Shown: positions 16,018-24,670 of the stretch, piece by piece
Position numbering within the stretch: the stretch's first letter is position 1
Layout: the number at the start of each line of letters is the position of its first letter
NCBI RefSeq assembly: GCF_008065375.1
Contig: NZ_VJYI01000014.1
Location: 237,272 to 301,271, forward strand
Length of the DNA stretch: 64,000 nt
Direction of reading: 5' to 3'
Source of the DNA: Nonomuraea sp. SYSU D8015
GTDB lineage: Bacteria; Actinomycetota; Actinomycetes; Streptosporangiales; Streptosporangiaceae
Program-made: the position numbers and the translations under genes
The notes under the pieces: model-generated
Seen by the model: only the letters and a program-made list of their open reading frames with translations
The model's database searches: none
What the model was told of the DNA's origin: nothing

Positions 16018-18611
16018 TCCTTGGCTACGTCCTCAGCGGCCTGGTCACCGGGGCGATCTTCGCGATCATGGGATCGGGCCTGACGCTCTCGTATGCCGCG
16101 ACCGGGGTGTTCAACTTCGCCCACGGCGCGCTCGGGTTCCTGTCGGCCCTGCTGTTCTACGAGCTCAACGTGGCCGCCGGGCTGCCTGCGTGGCTGTCGG
16201 CGCTCGTGTCGGTGGCGCTGTTCGCGCCCGCGCTCGGCTACGTGCTGCACAAGGTCATGTTCCGGGGGCTCGCCCAGGCCGGGGAGACCGCGCAGATCGT
16301 CGCCACGATCGGGCTGACGATCGCGCTGCCCGCGCTCGGACTGCTGGTCGTGGACCTGGCGGGGTTGCCGCCCGCGGACGCGACCTCGCTGCCGCGCGGC
16401 GTCGGGCCGCACCCGGCCGTGCCGTTCGACGTACTGGGCGTGCACCTGGACACCGACCAGCTCATCACGTTCGCCTTCTCGGCGGTGACCGCGGCGGGGC
16501 TGTGGGCGTTCATGCGGCACACCCCGTACGGGCTGCGCATGCGGGCCTCGGTGGACCGGCGCCGCCTCGCCACGCTGCGCGGCATCGACGCGGACGCCAC
16601 CTCGGCGCTGGCGTGGATGCTCGGCTCGGGGCTGGCGGGGCTCGCCGGGGTGCTGGCGGTGTCGGTGCTGGGGCTGGACGCGACGGCGTACACGGTGCTG
16701 CTGTTCGCCTCGGCCACGGCCGCCGTGTTCGGGCGGCTGCGGTCGATCCCGTGGACGTTCGCCGCCGGCCTGGCGCTCGGCGTGGTCCAGAACCTGGTCG
16801 CCGGCTACACAGACTTCCTTGAGGAGGTCACTGGGCTGCGTACCGCCGTGCCGGTGATCCTGCTGTTCGCCGGCCTCGTGCTGCTGAACCGCTCGCGCGA
16901 GCGCGTCGCCGGGAGCGCGGCCGAGGACGCGCCCCCGCCCGACCACCTGGCCGGGCTTCCGCCGTGGCGGCGCCGGCTGCCGTGGGCCGCCGGGCTGGCG
17001 GCGCTGGTGATCTTCACGTTCACGGCGCCCGCGTACTACGTGGGCATCGCCGGGCAGGGGCTCGTCCTGGCGCTGATCTTCTGCTCGTTCGTGGTGGTCA
17101 CCGGGATCGGCGGCATGGTCAACCTGGCGCAGGCGGCCTTCGCCGCGATGGCCGCGCTGACCTGCGGGTGGGCGTTCTCGTCCGGGCTGCCGTTCTTCGC
17201 GGCGATCCTGCTGGGCGTGCTGGCGGCGGCGGCCGTGGGCATGCTGGTGGCGCTGCCCGCGCTGCGGCTGGGCGGGCGGGTGCTCACGCTCGCCACGCTG
17301 GCCATGGCGCTGCTGGCCGACCAGGTGTTGTTCCAGGTGGACGCGTTCAGCAACGGGACCATCGGGTGGCCGCTGCCCGCGCTCGGGTTCGGCTTCGCCG
17401 ACACCTCCGATGCGCGTGTGCTGGTGGTCGTGCTGCTCGTGCTCATCGGGGTCGTGGCGGTGCTGGTGCGGAACCTGGAGCGGTCCGCGTCCGGGCGGGC
17501 GATCCTGGCCGTGCGATCCGCGCCGGCGGCCGCCACGACGTCGGGGCTGTCCGCACCCCGTACCAAGATCACGCTGTTCGTGCTCGCGTCTGCCGTCGCC
17601 GGGCTCGGCGGGGTGCTCTTCGCGATCGCGAAGGGCTCGATCACCGCCACGGACCTGCCGGCGTTCTCCGGGTTCGTGTGGCTGGCCATCGTGGTGCTCC
17701 AGGGGGTGCGCCGCATCGGCGGCGCGGTGCTCGGCGGGCTCATCGCGGTCGTGACGCCCGAGCTGCTGTCGACCTGGGACGTGTCCGCGCACGTCGGGGC
17801 CATCCTGTTCGGGCTCGGCGGCATGATCCTGGCCAAGCACCCGGACGGGGTGCTCACGCAGATGGCCGAGCTGCGCCACCGGCGCAAGACCGTCCCGCCG
17901 GAACCGCCCAAGGCCGCCGTACGCCAGGAGAGCGCGTTGTTCAGGATGGAGGGCGTCGTCGCCGGGTACGCGGACTGCACCGTGCTCCGCGGCGTCGACC
18001 TGGCCGTCAACCCCGGCGAGGTCGTCGCGCTGCTCGGCGCGAACGGCGCGGGCAAGTCCACCACCTGCGCCGCGGCGGCCGGTGACCTGCCGATCACCAG
18101 CGGCAGGATCCTGCTCGACGGCGAGGACATCACCGCCTGGCCCGCTCACCGGCGCGCCCGTGCGGGGATCCTGCTCGCGCCCGAGGGGCGGGGCGTGTTC
18201 CCCGGCCTCACCGTGGAGGAGAACCTGCGGACCTGGCTGCCCGACCCCGCTCCCGTCTACGACCGGCTGCCGCAGCTGGCCGAACGCCGCGGCGTGCTCG
18301 CCGGCGCCCTGTCCGGCGGCGAGCAGCAACTGCTCACCCTCGCCCCGGCGCTCGTGCGGCCGCCCCGCGTGCTGATCGCCGACGAGCCGTCGCTCGGGCT
18401 GGCGCCGCTGGTGGTGCGGCAGGTCTTCGAGGTGTTCGCCGAGCTGCGCGAGCGCGGGGTGGCGCTGCTGCTGGTGGAGGAGAAGGCCACGGAGGCGCTC
18501 GCGATCGCCGACCGGGTGGCGTTCATGCGGCTCGGCCGCGTGACCTGGGTGGGACCGCGGTCCGAGGTGGACAGCGAGCGGCTGACCGCCGCCTACCTGG
18601 GGGTGAGGTGA
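16014..18611 (+). CDS. Fused LivH-LivM-LivF: two permease domains and an ATPase in one protein
   Basis: An 865-residue fusion. Residues 1-290 are a LivH-type permease (FNFAHGALGFLSALLFYEL). About 310-610 are a LivM-type permease (NLAQAAFAAMAALTCGW). About 640-865 are a LivF-type ATPase with Walker A GANGAGKST, signature LSGGEQQLL and Walker B VLIADEPS. In most bacteria these are three genes; here they are one uninterrupted frame, so both permeases and one ATPase are made one to one. The start overlaps the binding-protein stop (ATGA) and the stop lies 1 bp before the LivG-type ATPase. The linker at 285-310 is Pro-rich. The complete importer is therefore three polypeptides. Confidence 0.93.
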   Translation: MILGYVLSGLVTGAIFAIMGSGLTLSYAATGVFNFAHGALGFLSALLFYELNVAAGLPAWLSALVSVALFAPALGYVLHKVMFRGLAQAGETAQIVATIGLTIALPALGLLVVDLAGLPPADATSLPRGVGPHPAVPFDVLGVHLDTDQLITFAFSAVTAAGLWAFMRHTPYGLRMRASVDRRRLATLRGIDADATSALAWMLGSGLAGLAGVLAVSVLGLDATAYTVLLFASATAAVFGRLRSIPWTFAAGLALGVVQNLVAGYTDFLEEVTGLRTAVPVILLFAGLVLLNRSRERVAGSAAEDAPPPDHLAGLPPWRRRLPWAAGLAALVIFTFTAPAYYVGIAGQGLVLALIFCSFVVVTGIGGMVNLAQAAFAAMAALTCGWAFSSGLPFFAAILLGVLAAAAVGMLVALPALRLGGRVLTLATLAMALLADQVLFQVDAFSNGTIGWPLPALGFGFADTSDARVLVVVLLVLIGVVAVLVRNLERSASGRAILAVRSAPAAATTSGLSAPRTKITLFVLASAVAGLGGVLFAIAKGSITATDLPAFSGFVWLAIVVLQGVRRIGGAVLGGLIAVVTPELLSTWDVSAHVGAILFGLGGMILAKHPDGVLTQMAELRHRRKTVPPEPPKAAVRQESALFRMEGVVAGYADCTVLRGVDLAVNPGEVVALLGANGAGKSTTCAAAAGDLPITSGRILLDGEDITAWPAHRRARAGILLAPEGRGVFPGLTVEENLRTWLPDPAPVYDRLPQLAERRGVLAGALSGGEQQLLTLAPALVRPPRVLIADEPSLGLAPLVVRQVFEVFAELRERGVALLLVEEKATEALAIADRVAFMRLGRVTWVGPRSEVDSERLTAAYLGVR

Positions 18612-18612
18612 C

Positions 18613-19353
18613 ATGCTGGCCGTCGAGGGAGTGTCGGTGGCGTTCGGCGGAGTCAGGGCGCTGGACCAGGTGTCCTTCGAGGTCGCCGCCGGCCAGGTCT
18701 GCGGCGTGATCGGGCCGAACGGGGCGGGCAAGACGACGTTGTTCGACGTGGTGTCCGGGCTGCGCAGGCCGAGCGCGGGGCGGGTCAGCGTCGCGGGCCG
18801 GGACCTGACCGGGGTGTCGCCGGTCAAGCGGGCCCGGGGCGGCCTGCGCCGCACGTTCCAGCGGACCCAGGTCTTCGGCCGGCTCACCGTGGCCGACAAC
18901 GTGCTGGCCGCACTCGACTGGCACGGGGGCGGTGGCGGGCTCGCCGCCGACCTGGTCGGCTGGCCCGGCCGGCGGCGGCGCGAGCGCAAGCGGCGCGAGC
19001 GCGTGGCGGAGGTGCTGGAGCTGTGCGGGCTCACCCGGCTGCGCGACGCGTACGCGGCCGCGCTCCCCGTCGGTCAGCGCCGGCTCGTCGAGCTGGCCAG
19101 GGCCCTCGCCGACCGGCCCGAGCTGCTGCTGCTCGACGAGCCCACCTCCGGGCTGGACGCCGGACAGACCGCCCGCCTGGGGGAGGTCGTGCGGGCGCTG
19201 GAGACGACCGTGCTGCTGGTCGAGCATGACATGGGGTTCGTCATGGACACCTGCGACCGCATCGTTGTGCTCGACCTCGGCCGGGTGATCGCCGCCGGCG
19301 CGCCGGCGGAGATCAGGGAGGACCCGGTCGTCAGGGCCGCCTATTTGGGCTGA
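18613..19353 (+). CDS. LivG-type ABC transporter ATPase
   Basis: A 246-residue ATP-binding subunit. Walker A is GPNGAGKTT (about residues 36-44), the Q-loop segment is RRTFQRTQVF, the signature region is LPVGQRRLVELARAL and Walker B is LLLLDEPTSGLD, followed by VEHDMGFV. The signature lacks the usual SGG triplet but LivG proteins often vary there. It is the last gene of the ABC operon, 1 bp after the fused permease. It presumably pairs with the LivF-type domain of that fusion. Its 3' end overlaps the convergent hydrolase gene by 13 bp. Confidence 0.92.
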   Translation: MLAVEGVSVAFGGVRALDQVSFEVAAGQVCGVIGPNGAGKTTLFDVVSGLRRPSAGRVSVAGRDLTGVSPVKRARGGLRRTFQRTQVFGRLTVADNVLAALDWHGGGGGLAADLVGWPGRRRRERKRRERVAEVLELCGLTRLRDAYAAALPVGQRRLVELARALADRPELLLLDEPTSGLDAGQTARLGEVVRALETTVLLVEHDMGFVMDTCDRIVVLDLGRVIAAGAPAEIREDPVVRAAYLG

Positions 19354-20135
19354 GCGTGGCGCTCGGTGAAGGACAGGATGCGCTGCCAGGCGTCCTGGCA
19401 GGCCTGCTCCCACTCGGCGTACGAGCGGTCGAAGAACGAGTGCGGCGCGCCCTCGTAAACGTGGGTCTCGTGCACGGTGCCGACCCGGTCGAGCGCGGCC
19501 GTGTACGCGTCGAACTCCTCAGGCGTCGAGGCCGTGTCCGCCCCGGCCCTGAGCAGCAGGAGCGGCGCGCCGGGCCCGGTCGTGGGCTCGTCGATGGCCC
19601 GGAGCGCGCCGTAGAAGCCGATGCCGCCGGCCAGGCCGTTGCCCTCGGCGGCCTGCCGCCACGAGTGGGCGCCGCCCATGCAGAAGCCCACCGTGAAGAC
19701 GGGGCCGTCCAGCGCCTCGGTGGCGGCCCTGGCGTCGGCTCTGACGTGGTCGCTGGTCAGCTGCTTGACGTGGGTCATGTAGTCGAAGTCCTCGCCGCGG
19801 TCGCCGAGGCCCGCGGTGCGGCCGAAGTAGTCGATCGCGATCGTACGGAACCCCGCCTCGGCGAACCGCACGGCCAGATCCCGGTAGAACGGATGCAACC
19901 CGCGCACGTCCGGCAGGATCACCACGCTGCGGCCGTTCGGCTCGGCGGGCTCGGCCCGGTAGGCCATGAAGCGATTGCCGTCGGCGGCGGTCAGCTCTAT
20001 CGGCTCGTGAGCGGGCTCGGCCCGGTAGGCCATGAAGCGATTGCCGTCGGCGGCGGTCAGCTCTATCGGCTCGTGAGAGGCCACCTCGCCCTGGATCGGC
20101 GGTGCGGGCGGCCTGCTGTCGGTGGAATGGCACAT
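19341..20135 (-). CDS. Dienelactone hydrolase family protein with in-frame 22-residue duplication
   Basis: A 264-residue alpha/beta hydrolase. The nucleophile elbow is FTVGFCMGGAHSW, with a Cys as in true dienelactone hydrolases. Asp lies in LLRAGADTAS and His in GAPHSFFDRS. These enzymes hydrolyse cyclic enol-lactones or related esters. The start ATG at 20135 gives MCHSTDSRPPAPPIQGEVAS, the usual N-terminus of this group. Residues around 25-68 contain EPIELTAADGNRFMAYRAEP twice in tandem, encoded by a perfect 66-bp duplication. The extra copy lengthens the N-terminal strand region and may or may not harm folding. It is convergent with the LivG-type gene. Confidence 0.88.
   Translation of the reverse strand: MCHSTDSRPPAPPIQGEVASHEPIELTAADGNRFMAYRAEPAHEPIELTAADGNRFMAYRAEPAEPNGRSVVILPDVRGLHPFYRDLAVRFAEAGFRTIAIDYFGRTAGLGDRGEDFDYMTHVKQLTSDHVRADARAATEALDGPVFTVGFCMGGAHSWRQAAEGNGLAGGIGFYGALRAIDEPTTGPGAPLLLLRAGADTASTPEEFDAYTAALDRVGTVHETHVYEGAPHSFFDRSYAEWEQACQDAWQRILSFTERHAQPK
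19945..20076. repeat. Perfect 66-bp tandem duplication inside the hydrolase gene
   Basis: Bases 19945-20010 and 20011-20076 are identical. The unit is 66 bp (22 codons), so the frame is kept. Identity without any drift indicates a recent event or active gene conversion, or an assembly artefact. Confidence 0.9.
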
Positions 20136-20326
20136 GATGGGCACTATGCCGGGAGATGATTCCGGATATCCAGGTACTGGGAGGATCAGGCTCGTCGTGT
20201 CGGCGACTGGCAGAGCGGTAACCCTAGTCGAGCATGTACAGACGGCGGACAGGCCGCTGAGCACATTGTGGCCTCGCAGACCGCGGACACGATCTTCTAC
20301 GCGCACCGGACGTAAACTGCGCAGGC

Positions 20327-20767
20327 ATGAGACGTCTCATGTCACGTTCTCGATGGGCATCCGGCGTCTTACTCGCCGGATGCCTCGTCCTTTCCGGTTG
20401 CGGGGCGCCGGAGCCGGAGACCGGCGCGCCCTAGGTGAAGACTGCCGTGGAAGCTTATGTCCGAGGGCTCAACGGCAACGACTACGCGGCCATCGCCCGC
20501 CTCGCCCCACCGCAGAACGACGCGTCGGCGGAGATCCGCCGGCGGCTGGCCGTCCACGGCGGTCAGAACATCAAGCTGGAGTCTCTCGACATCAGCAGCG
20601 AGATCACCCCGAAAATCGCCAGAGCCGAACTGGAGGGCTTCGGAAACCGCGGCCGCTACAAGGAGACGCTCCAACTCGAGCGGGAGGAAGGGCGCTGGCA
20701 CATCGCCCTCGGCCGCAACCCTGACCCCGTCCGCAGCCGGGAAACCTCCTCCGCCACTCGCCCCTGA
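20327..20767 (+). pseudogene. Small lipoprotein gene interrupted by one in-frame TAG
   Basis: From the ATG at 20327 the frame gives a signal peptide with lipobox (LVLSGCGAPEPETGAP). A TAG stop at 20432-20434 follows. The same frame then continues at once with VKTAVEAYVRGLNGNDYAAI and on to a stop at 20765-20767. The second part looks like the mature domain of an NTF2-like secreted protein of about 110 residues. Without the TAG the product would be a normal ~145-residue lipoprotein. It is a recent nonsense mutation, a sequencing error or, less likely, readthrough. A GTG directly after the TAG could restart translation of a cytoplasmic form. The signal region includes a TTA codon. Confidence 0.7.
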
Positions 20768-20945
20768 GGGGCCTCTCCGTACCCCGGCCGCGCGCCTCGA
20801 CCACGCAAGATCCCCCGCCCCACCGGTGCCGGATCGGCGGAGTCCGGCGCAACGCGCACGGCGGGCAAACCGGCGCAGCGAGCGGAGCCCTGCGGCGGCG
20901 GACACATACGACCCGCCGACGTAGGCCCCGAGGGCGGGTGGGCGG

Positions 20946-23075
20946 CTACTCGCCGGAGATCGGGCCGGTGGGGGTGTCCGAGGGTTCGGTGGGGTCGGGG
21001 CCCGACTGGCCCTCCAGGCCGAAGACGATCGTCACCACGGCGCCAGGCTGCGCGCACGTGCCCGCCTGGACGCTCTGGCTGAGGATCGTGCCCACCCGGG
21101 ACTCGTCCTCCACGACCTGCCCGCGGGGCCGTACCGTGAAGCCGGCCGCCACCAGCGCACCACGCCCGTCCTCCATGGACTGCCCCACGACGGACGGCAC
21201 CTCGGCGCCCTTGCGCGCCACCGTGAGCGCCACCGGCGTCCCGCCCGCCACCCGCTTGCCGGCCTGGGGCTGGGAGGCGAGCACCCGCCCGTTCGGCTGG
21301 TCCGTGCAGGTACGGGTGACGGCGCCGACGGCGAGACCGGCCCGCGTCAGGGCGGCCTCGGCGGCGCTGCGCTGGAGTCCGGTGACGGGCGGCACGGCCA
21401 GCCCGGCCGACACCTGCAACGAGACCGTGCTCCCCTTGGCCACGACCGCGCCGGAGGCGGGCTGACTGCTCAGCACCTGCCCCATCTTCTGCGGCGAGTC
21501 GACCTCGGTGACGGGCCCGGGCAGCAGCCCCGCCCGCTTGATGGCCTTGACCGCCTTGGCGCGGTCCATTCCGGCCAGCGCCGGGATCGAGACCGTCACC
21601 GGCTGCGTCACCGGCGGGTCGACGGGTGGTTTGAATGCTTCCTGCTTTTCCTTGGGCTTGGTAGCGGTGGGGGACGGCTTCGAGGTGTAGGGCTTGGAGG
21701 CCGTGGGCTCCGACTTCGCGGGCGGGAGCGGCACGGCGGCCTGCGACGCCTGGCCCTCCTTGTTCAGCGTGGGCACGATCACAGTGATCAGCACGACGGC
21801 GGTCACCAGCAGGGCCGCGCAGACCGCGACGGCGGCCCGGGGCCAGCCGTTGCCGCGCCGCCCGAACTCCTCCTCCGGCGCGACAGGCCCTGACCCGCCC
21901 GAACCGGGCGCGGCGCCGATCCGCCCGGAAACAGGCCCGTGGCCATTCCCACCGCTCGGTCCGGAGGCGCGGCCATTGCCACCCCCCGCTCCGGAGGCGC
22001 GGCCATTGCCACCGCCCGGTCCGGACGTATGGGCCGCCGCCTGGTGGTGATCCCGCGTGCCGGGTGCCTCGGCGTCGCTCGCCGAGCCGGGCATGACGTA
22101 GCCGCCGGGCGTGCCCGTGGCCTCGGGCAGCGCCATGGGAGCGCCGGCGTCGGGCAGGTCCTGCGGCGAGGACGTGCTCGGGCGGTCGTCGGGCGGGCGG
22201 GGCTCGGGGATCAGGGCCGGGGTGACGCGCAGGATGTGCGGCGGGGGCGTGCTGAGGACCTCGGACGGCAGTTCGTCGGTGGACTCCCCCAGCAGCTCGA
22301 ACAGCAACTCCCGGCTGGTCGGCCGGTTCCGCGCGTCCTTGTCCAGGCAGGCCTCGACCAGCGTCCGCAGCCGTCCTTCCAGCCGCCCCAGCTCCGGGGG
22401 CGCGGTGAGGATGCGATGCAGCACCGGCGCCACCGAGTCCTGCCCGAACGGCGCCGTCGCGTTGGCCGCGAAACACATCGTCGCGCCCCATGAGAACACG
22501 TCCGCCTTCCCGGTGACGGCCGACGCCGTGATCTGCTCGGGCGCCATGTACGCGGGCGTCCCCACGCCCCTGCCGCTCATCGTGGCCGCCGCGTCCAGCG
22601 CCCTGGCCAGGCCGAAGTCGATCACGCGCGGCCCGTCCGACCCGAGCAGCACGTTCTGGGGTTTGAAGTCCCTGTGGACGATGCCGGCGCGGTGGATCGC
22701 CGTGATCGCGGTCGCGGTGCTGACCGCCAGCCGCTCCAGGGCCCCGCCGCGCCGCGGCCCGGTGAGCGCGACCTCCCGCTGCAGGGACGGCCCGTCGACG
22801 TACTCGCTCACGATGTACGGCCGGCCCTCGTCGAACCCGGCGTCGATCACCTGGGCCGTGCAGAACCTCGCCACGTGCTTGGCCAGCTCGACCTCGCGTA
22901 AGAACGCCGCCCGCTCGTCCCCCACCGGCCCATGCAGCAGCTTGACCGCGTACGTCTCCCCGCTCCGAGACCCGAGGAACACCGCGCCTTGACCGCCCTC
23001 ACCCAGGCGCCCGGAAAGCTCGTATTCTCCGAGTCGCTGCGGGTCCCCCGTTCTGAGCGGCTGTGCCGTTGGCAA
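20946..23075 (-). CDS. Ser/Thr protein kinase with PASTA repeats (PknB-like)
   Basis: A 709-residue membrane kinase. The kinase domain (about 18-270) has the glycine loop GRLGEGGQGAVF, catalytic Lys in YAVKLLHG, HRDFKPQNVLL, the DFG in VIDFGLA and GTPAYMAPEQ. A Pro/Gly-rich juxtamembrane region with repeated GGNGRASG units (about 350-400) precedes one membrane helix (about 415-440). Outside the cell are three PASTA repeats (about 495-690), the first starting VTVSIPALAGMDRAKAVKAI. PASTA domains bind muropeptides, so this kinase likely links cell-wall state to phosphorylation. The start is a TTG preceded by GGGGAGG at 6 bases; no ATG/GTG fits the kinase N-terminus. A second kinase lies 108 bp upstream. 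Confidence 0.93.
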   Translation of the reverse strand: MPTAQPLRTGDPQRLGEYELSGRLGEGGQGAVFLGSRSGETYAVKLLHGPVGDERAAFLREVELAKHVARFCTAQVIDAGFDEGRPYIVSEYVDGPSLQREVALTGPRRGGALERLAVSTATAITAIHRAGIVHRDFKPQNVLLGSDGPRVIDFGLARALDAAATMSGRGVGTPAYMAPEQITASAVTGKADVFSWGATMCFAANATAPFGQDSVAPVLHRILTAPPELGRLEGRLRTLVEACLDKDARNRPTSRELLFELLGESTDELPSEVLSTPPPHILRVTPALIPEPRPPDDRPSTSSPQDLPDAGAPMALPEATGTPGGYVMPGSASDAEAPGTRDHHQAAAHTSGPGGGNGRASGAGGGNGRASGPSGGNGHGPVSGRIGAAPGSGGSGPVAPEEEFGRRGNGWPRAAVAVCAALLVTAVVLITVIVPTLNKEGQASQAAVPLPPAKSEPTASKPYTSKPSPTATKPKEKQEAFKPPVDPPVTQPVTVSIPALAGMDRAKAVKAIKRAGLLPGPVTEVDSPQKMGQVLSSQPASGAVVAKGSTVSLQVSAGLAVPPVTGLQRSAAEAALTRAGLAVGAVTRTCTDQPNGRVLASQPQAGKRVAGGTPVALTVARKGAEVPSVVGQSMEDGRGALVAAGFTVRPRGQVVEDESRVGTILSQSVQAGTCAQPGAVVTIVFGLEGQSGPDPTEPSDTPTGPISGE

Positions 23076-23183
23076 CGGGCGCCTCCCCTCGCCGCCACCC
23101 GTTCGTGCTTTCTACTGAAAGCAACGCGTCGCCAACAGTCAACGGTGCGCAGGGCAATCGCTGCCGGACCGTGACACTGCAGG

Positions 23184-24563
23184 TCAAGAAGTGCGGGTTA
23201 CCGTGCCCGAATACGTCACCTCTTCCTTACCTTCGCGTGTCACCTTGATGGCCATTTGGTCGGCGTACGGCGTCGGGAACATCCGCACCGTCCCCGGATA
23301 GCACTCCTCGCCCTTGACCTGATCGAGCGCGAACACCATCCCGCTCCCCGTCCGCCCCAGCCGCCCGGAGCAGTGCAGGTCCGCGCCCCATCGCATGGCC
23401 CCGCCCTCGGAGCCGAGGCGCAGCTCGACGGGGAAGACCCGCTGGGCGGTGAAGTGCTCGGCCGATCCCGTCCACGTCCCCTCCAGTCCGGGCGCCTGGG
23501 CGCCCTGCAGCCAGAACACGAACCCGGTCGCCCCCATGGCCACCCCGATCGCCGCCACGGCGAGCTGCCAGGCCCGCGGCCGGCGCCTGGGAGGTTCCGC
23601 CCGGGAGGAGTTGCTGGGGGAGGTGTCGTCGGCGGGGCGGACGACGGCGCGAAAGCTCGTGGTCGGGTCGGGGTCGGTGGGCAGGTCGGACGACGCGGCC
23701 CCGGAGGGTCCGAGGGCGGCCATCGCGCCGGACGACAGGACGTCGTCGCCGGCTGCCGCGTCCTGCCCCAGCAGCCACCGCAGCACCTCCTCGGCGTCCG
23801 GCCGATCCCCCGGCTCGGGAGCCAGGCACGCCTCCACGATCTCCCGCAGCCGCCCGCTCAGCGGCCCCAGGTCCGGCTTGGCGTACAGGATCCTTGCCAG
23901 GACCTCCTGATAGGTGTCCGCCGTGTACGCGTGCCGCCCGGTCGCGGTGTACGCGACGGTCAGCCCCCACGCCCACAGATCGGCGGCCGGCCCGGCGGGC
24001 TCGCCCTTGATGCGCTCGGGCGGCAGGTACGCCGGCGTCCCGATGGGGATCTGGTTGGTGGTGACCGTGACGGCGGTGGTCACCAGCCGGGACACCCCGA
24101 AGTCGATCACGCGTGGCCCGTCGAGCCCGAGCAGGACGTTCCCCGGCTTGAAGTCCCGGTGCACGACCCCGGCGCGGTGGATGGCGCCGAGCGCGGTGGC
24201 GGTGCCGATGGCCAGGCGGTCGAGCGAGCCGCCCCGGCGCGGCCCTTGGGCGATCACATGCTCGCGGAGCGAGGGCCCTTCGACGTACTCGCTCACCAGA
24301 TAGGGCCGGTCGCCCTCGAGATCGGCGTCGAGCAGCTGGGCCGTGCAGAACGCCGCCACCCGGCGTACCGCCTCGACCTCCCCGAGGAACCGGCGCCGCA
24401 CGGCGGGATCGCCGGACAGGCTGGCGTGCAGCAGCTTGATCGCGACCTGCGCCCCCTGCGGCGAGTGGCCGAGGTAGACGACGCCCTGGCCGCCCTGGCC
24501 GAGCCTGCGCGTCAACCGGTACGAGCCCAACTGGCGTGGGTCATCGACACGTAGCTCGGACAT
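23184..24563 (-). CDS. Ser/Thr protein kinase with extracellular tail, no PASTA
   Basis: A 459-residue kinase. The catalytic domain (about 15-275) shows RRLGQGGQGVVYLG, VAIKLLHA, VVHRDFKPGNVLL, VIDFGVSR and GTPAYLPPER. After a linker, one membrane helix (about 330-352) leads to a ~105-residue extracellular region (EGTWTGSAEHFTAQRVFPVE) with two Cys that may form a disulphide (DLHCSGRLG and EECYPGT). That domain is of unknown ligand specificity. The kinase domain is clearly paralogous to the downstream PASTA kinase, so the pair looks like a duplication whose sensor parts diverged. The ATG at 24563 begins MSELRVDDPRQLGSYRL. Confidence 0.92.
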   Translation of the reverse strand: MSELRVDDPRQLGSYRLTRRLGQGGQGVVYLGHSPQGAQVAIKLLHASLSGDPAVRRRFLGEVEAVRRVAAFCTAQLLDADLEGDRPYLVSEYVEGPSLREHVIAQGPRRGGSLDRLAIGTATALGAIHRAGVVHRDFKPGNVLLGLDGPRVIDFGVSRLVTTAVTVTTNQIPIGTPAYLPPERIKGEPAGPAADLWAWGLTVAYTATGRHAYTADTYQEVLARILYAKPDLGPLSGRLREIVEACLAPEPGDRPDAEEVLRWLLGQDAAAGDDVLSSGAMAALGPSGAASSDLPTDPDPTTSFRAVVRPADDTSPSNSSRAEPPRRRPRAWQLAVAAIGVAMGATGFVFWLQGAQAPGLEGTWTGSAEHFTAQRVFPVELRLGSEGGAMRWGADLHCSGRLGRTGSGMVFALDQVKGEECYPGTVRMFPTPYADQMAIKVTREGKEEVTYSGTVTRTS

Positions 24564-24592
24564 ATCCCGGCATTATGGCTGACGTGTCGATA

Positions 24593-24670
24593 AGAAACCT
24601 GCTAAACGGACTACCGCCCTCCTGCGAGGCACGGTCAAGACCGTAGCGGCAGTCCGTCTCGCAGGTTTCT
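24593..24670. repeat. 78-bp nested inverted repeat between kinase and LLM gene
   Basis: Outer arms AGAAACCTGC (24593-24602) and GCAGGTTTCT (24661-24670) pair perfectly. Inside them ACGGACT (24606-24612) pairs with AGTCCGT (24651-24657), CCGC with GCGG, and ACGGTC with GACCGT (24631-24644). The right outer arm ends at the last base of the LLM gene's stop codon. It may act as a bulky terminator for that gene or be a remnant of a small mobile element. Confidence 0.7.

Noticed and set aside
15873..19034. Open minus-strand frame of about 1050 codons
   Set aside because: It is antisense to the ABC-transporter operon, rich in Arg/Gly/His/Gln, and matches no family; it is a GC-bias artefact.
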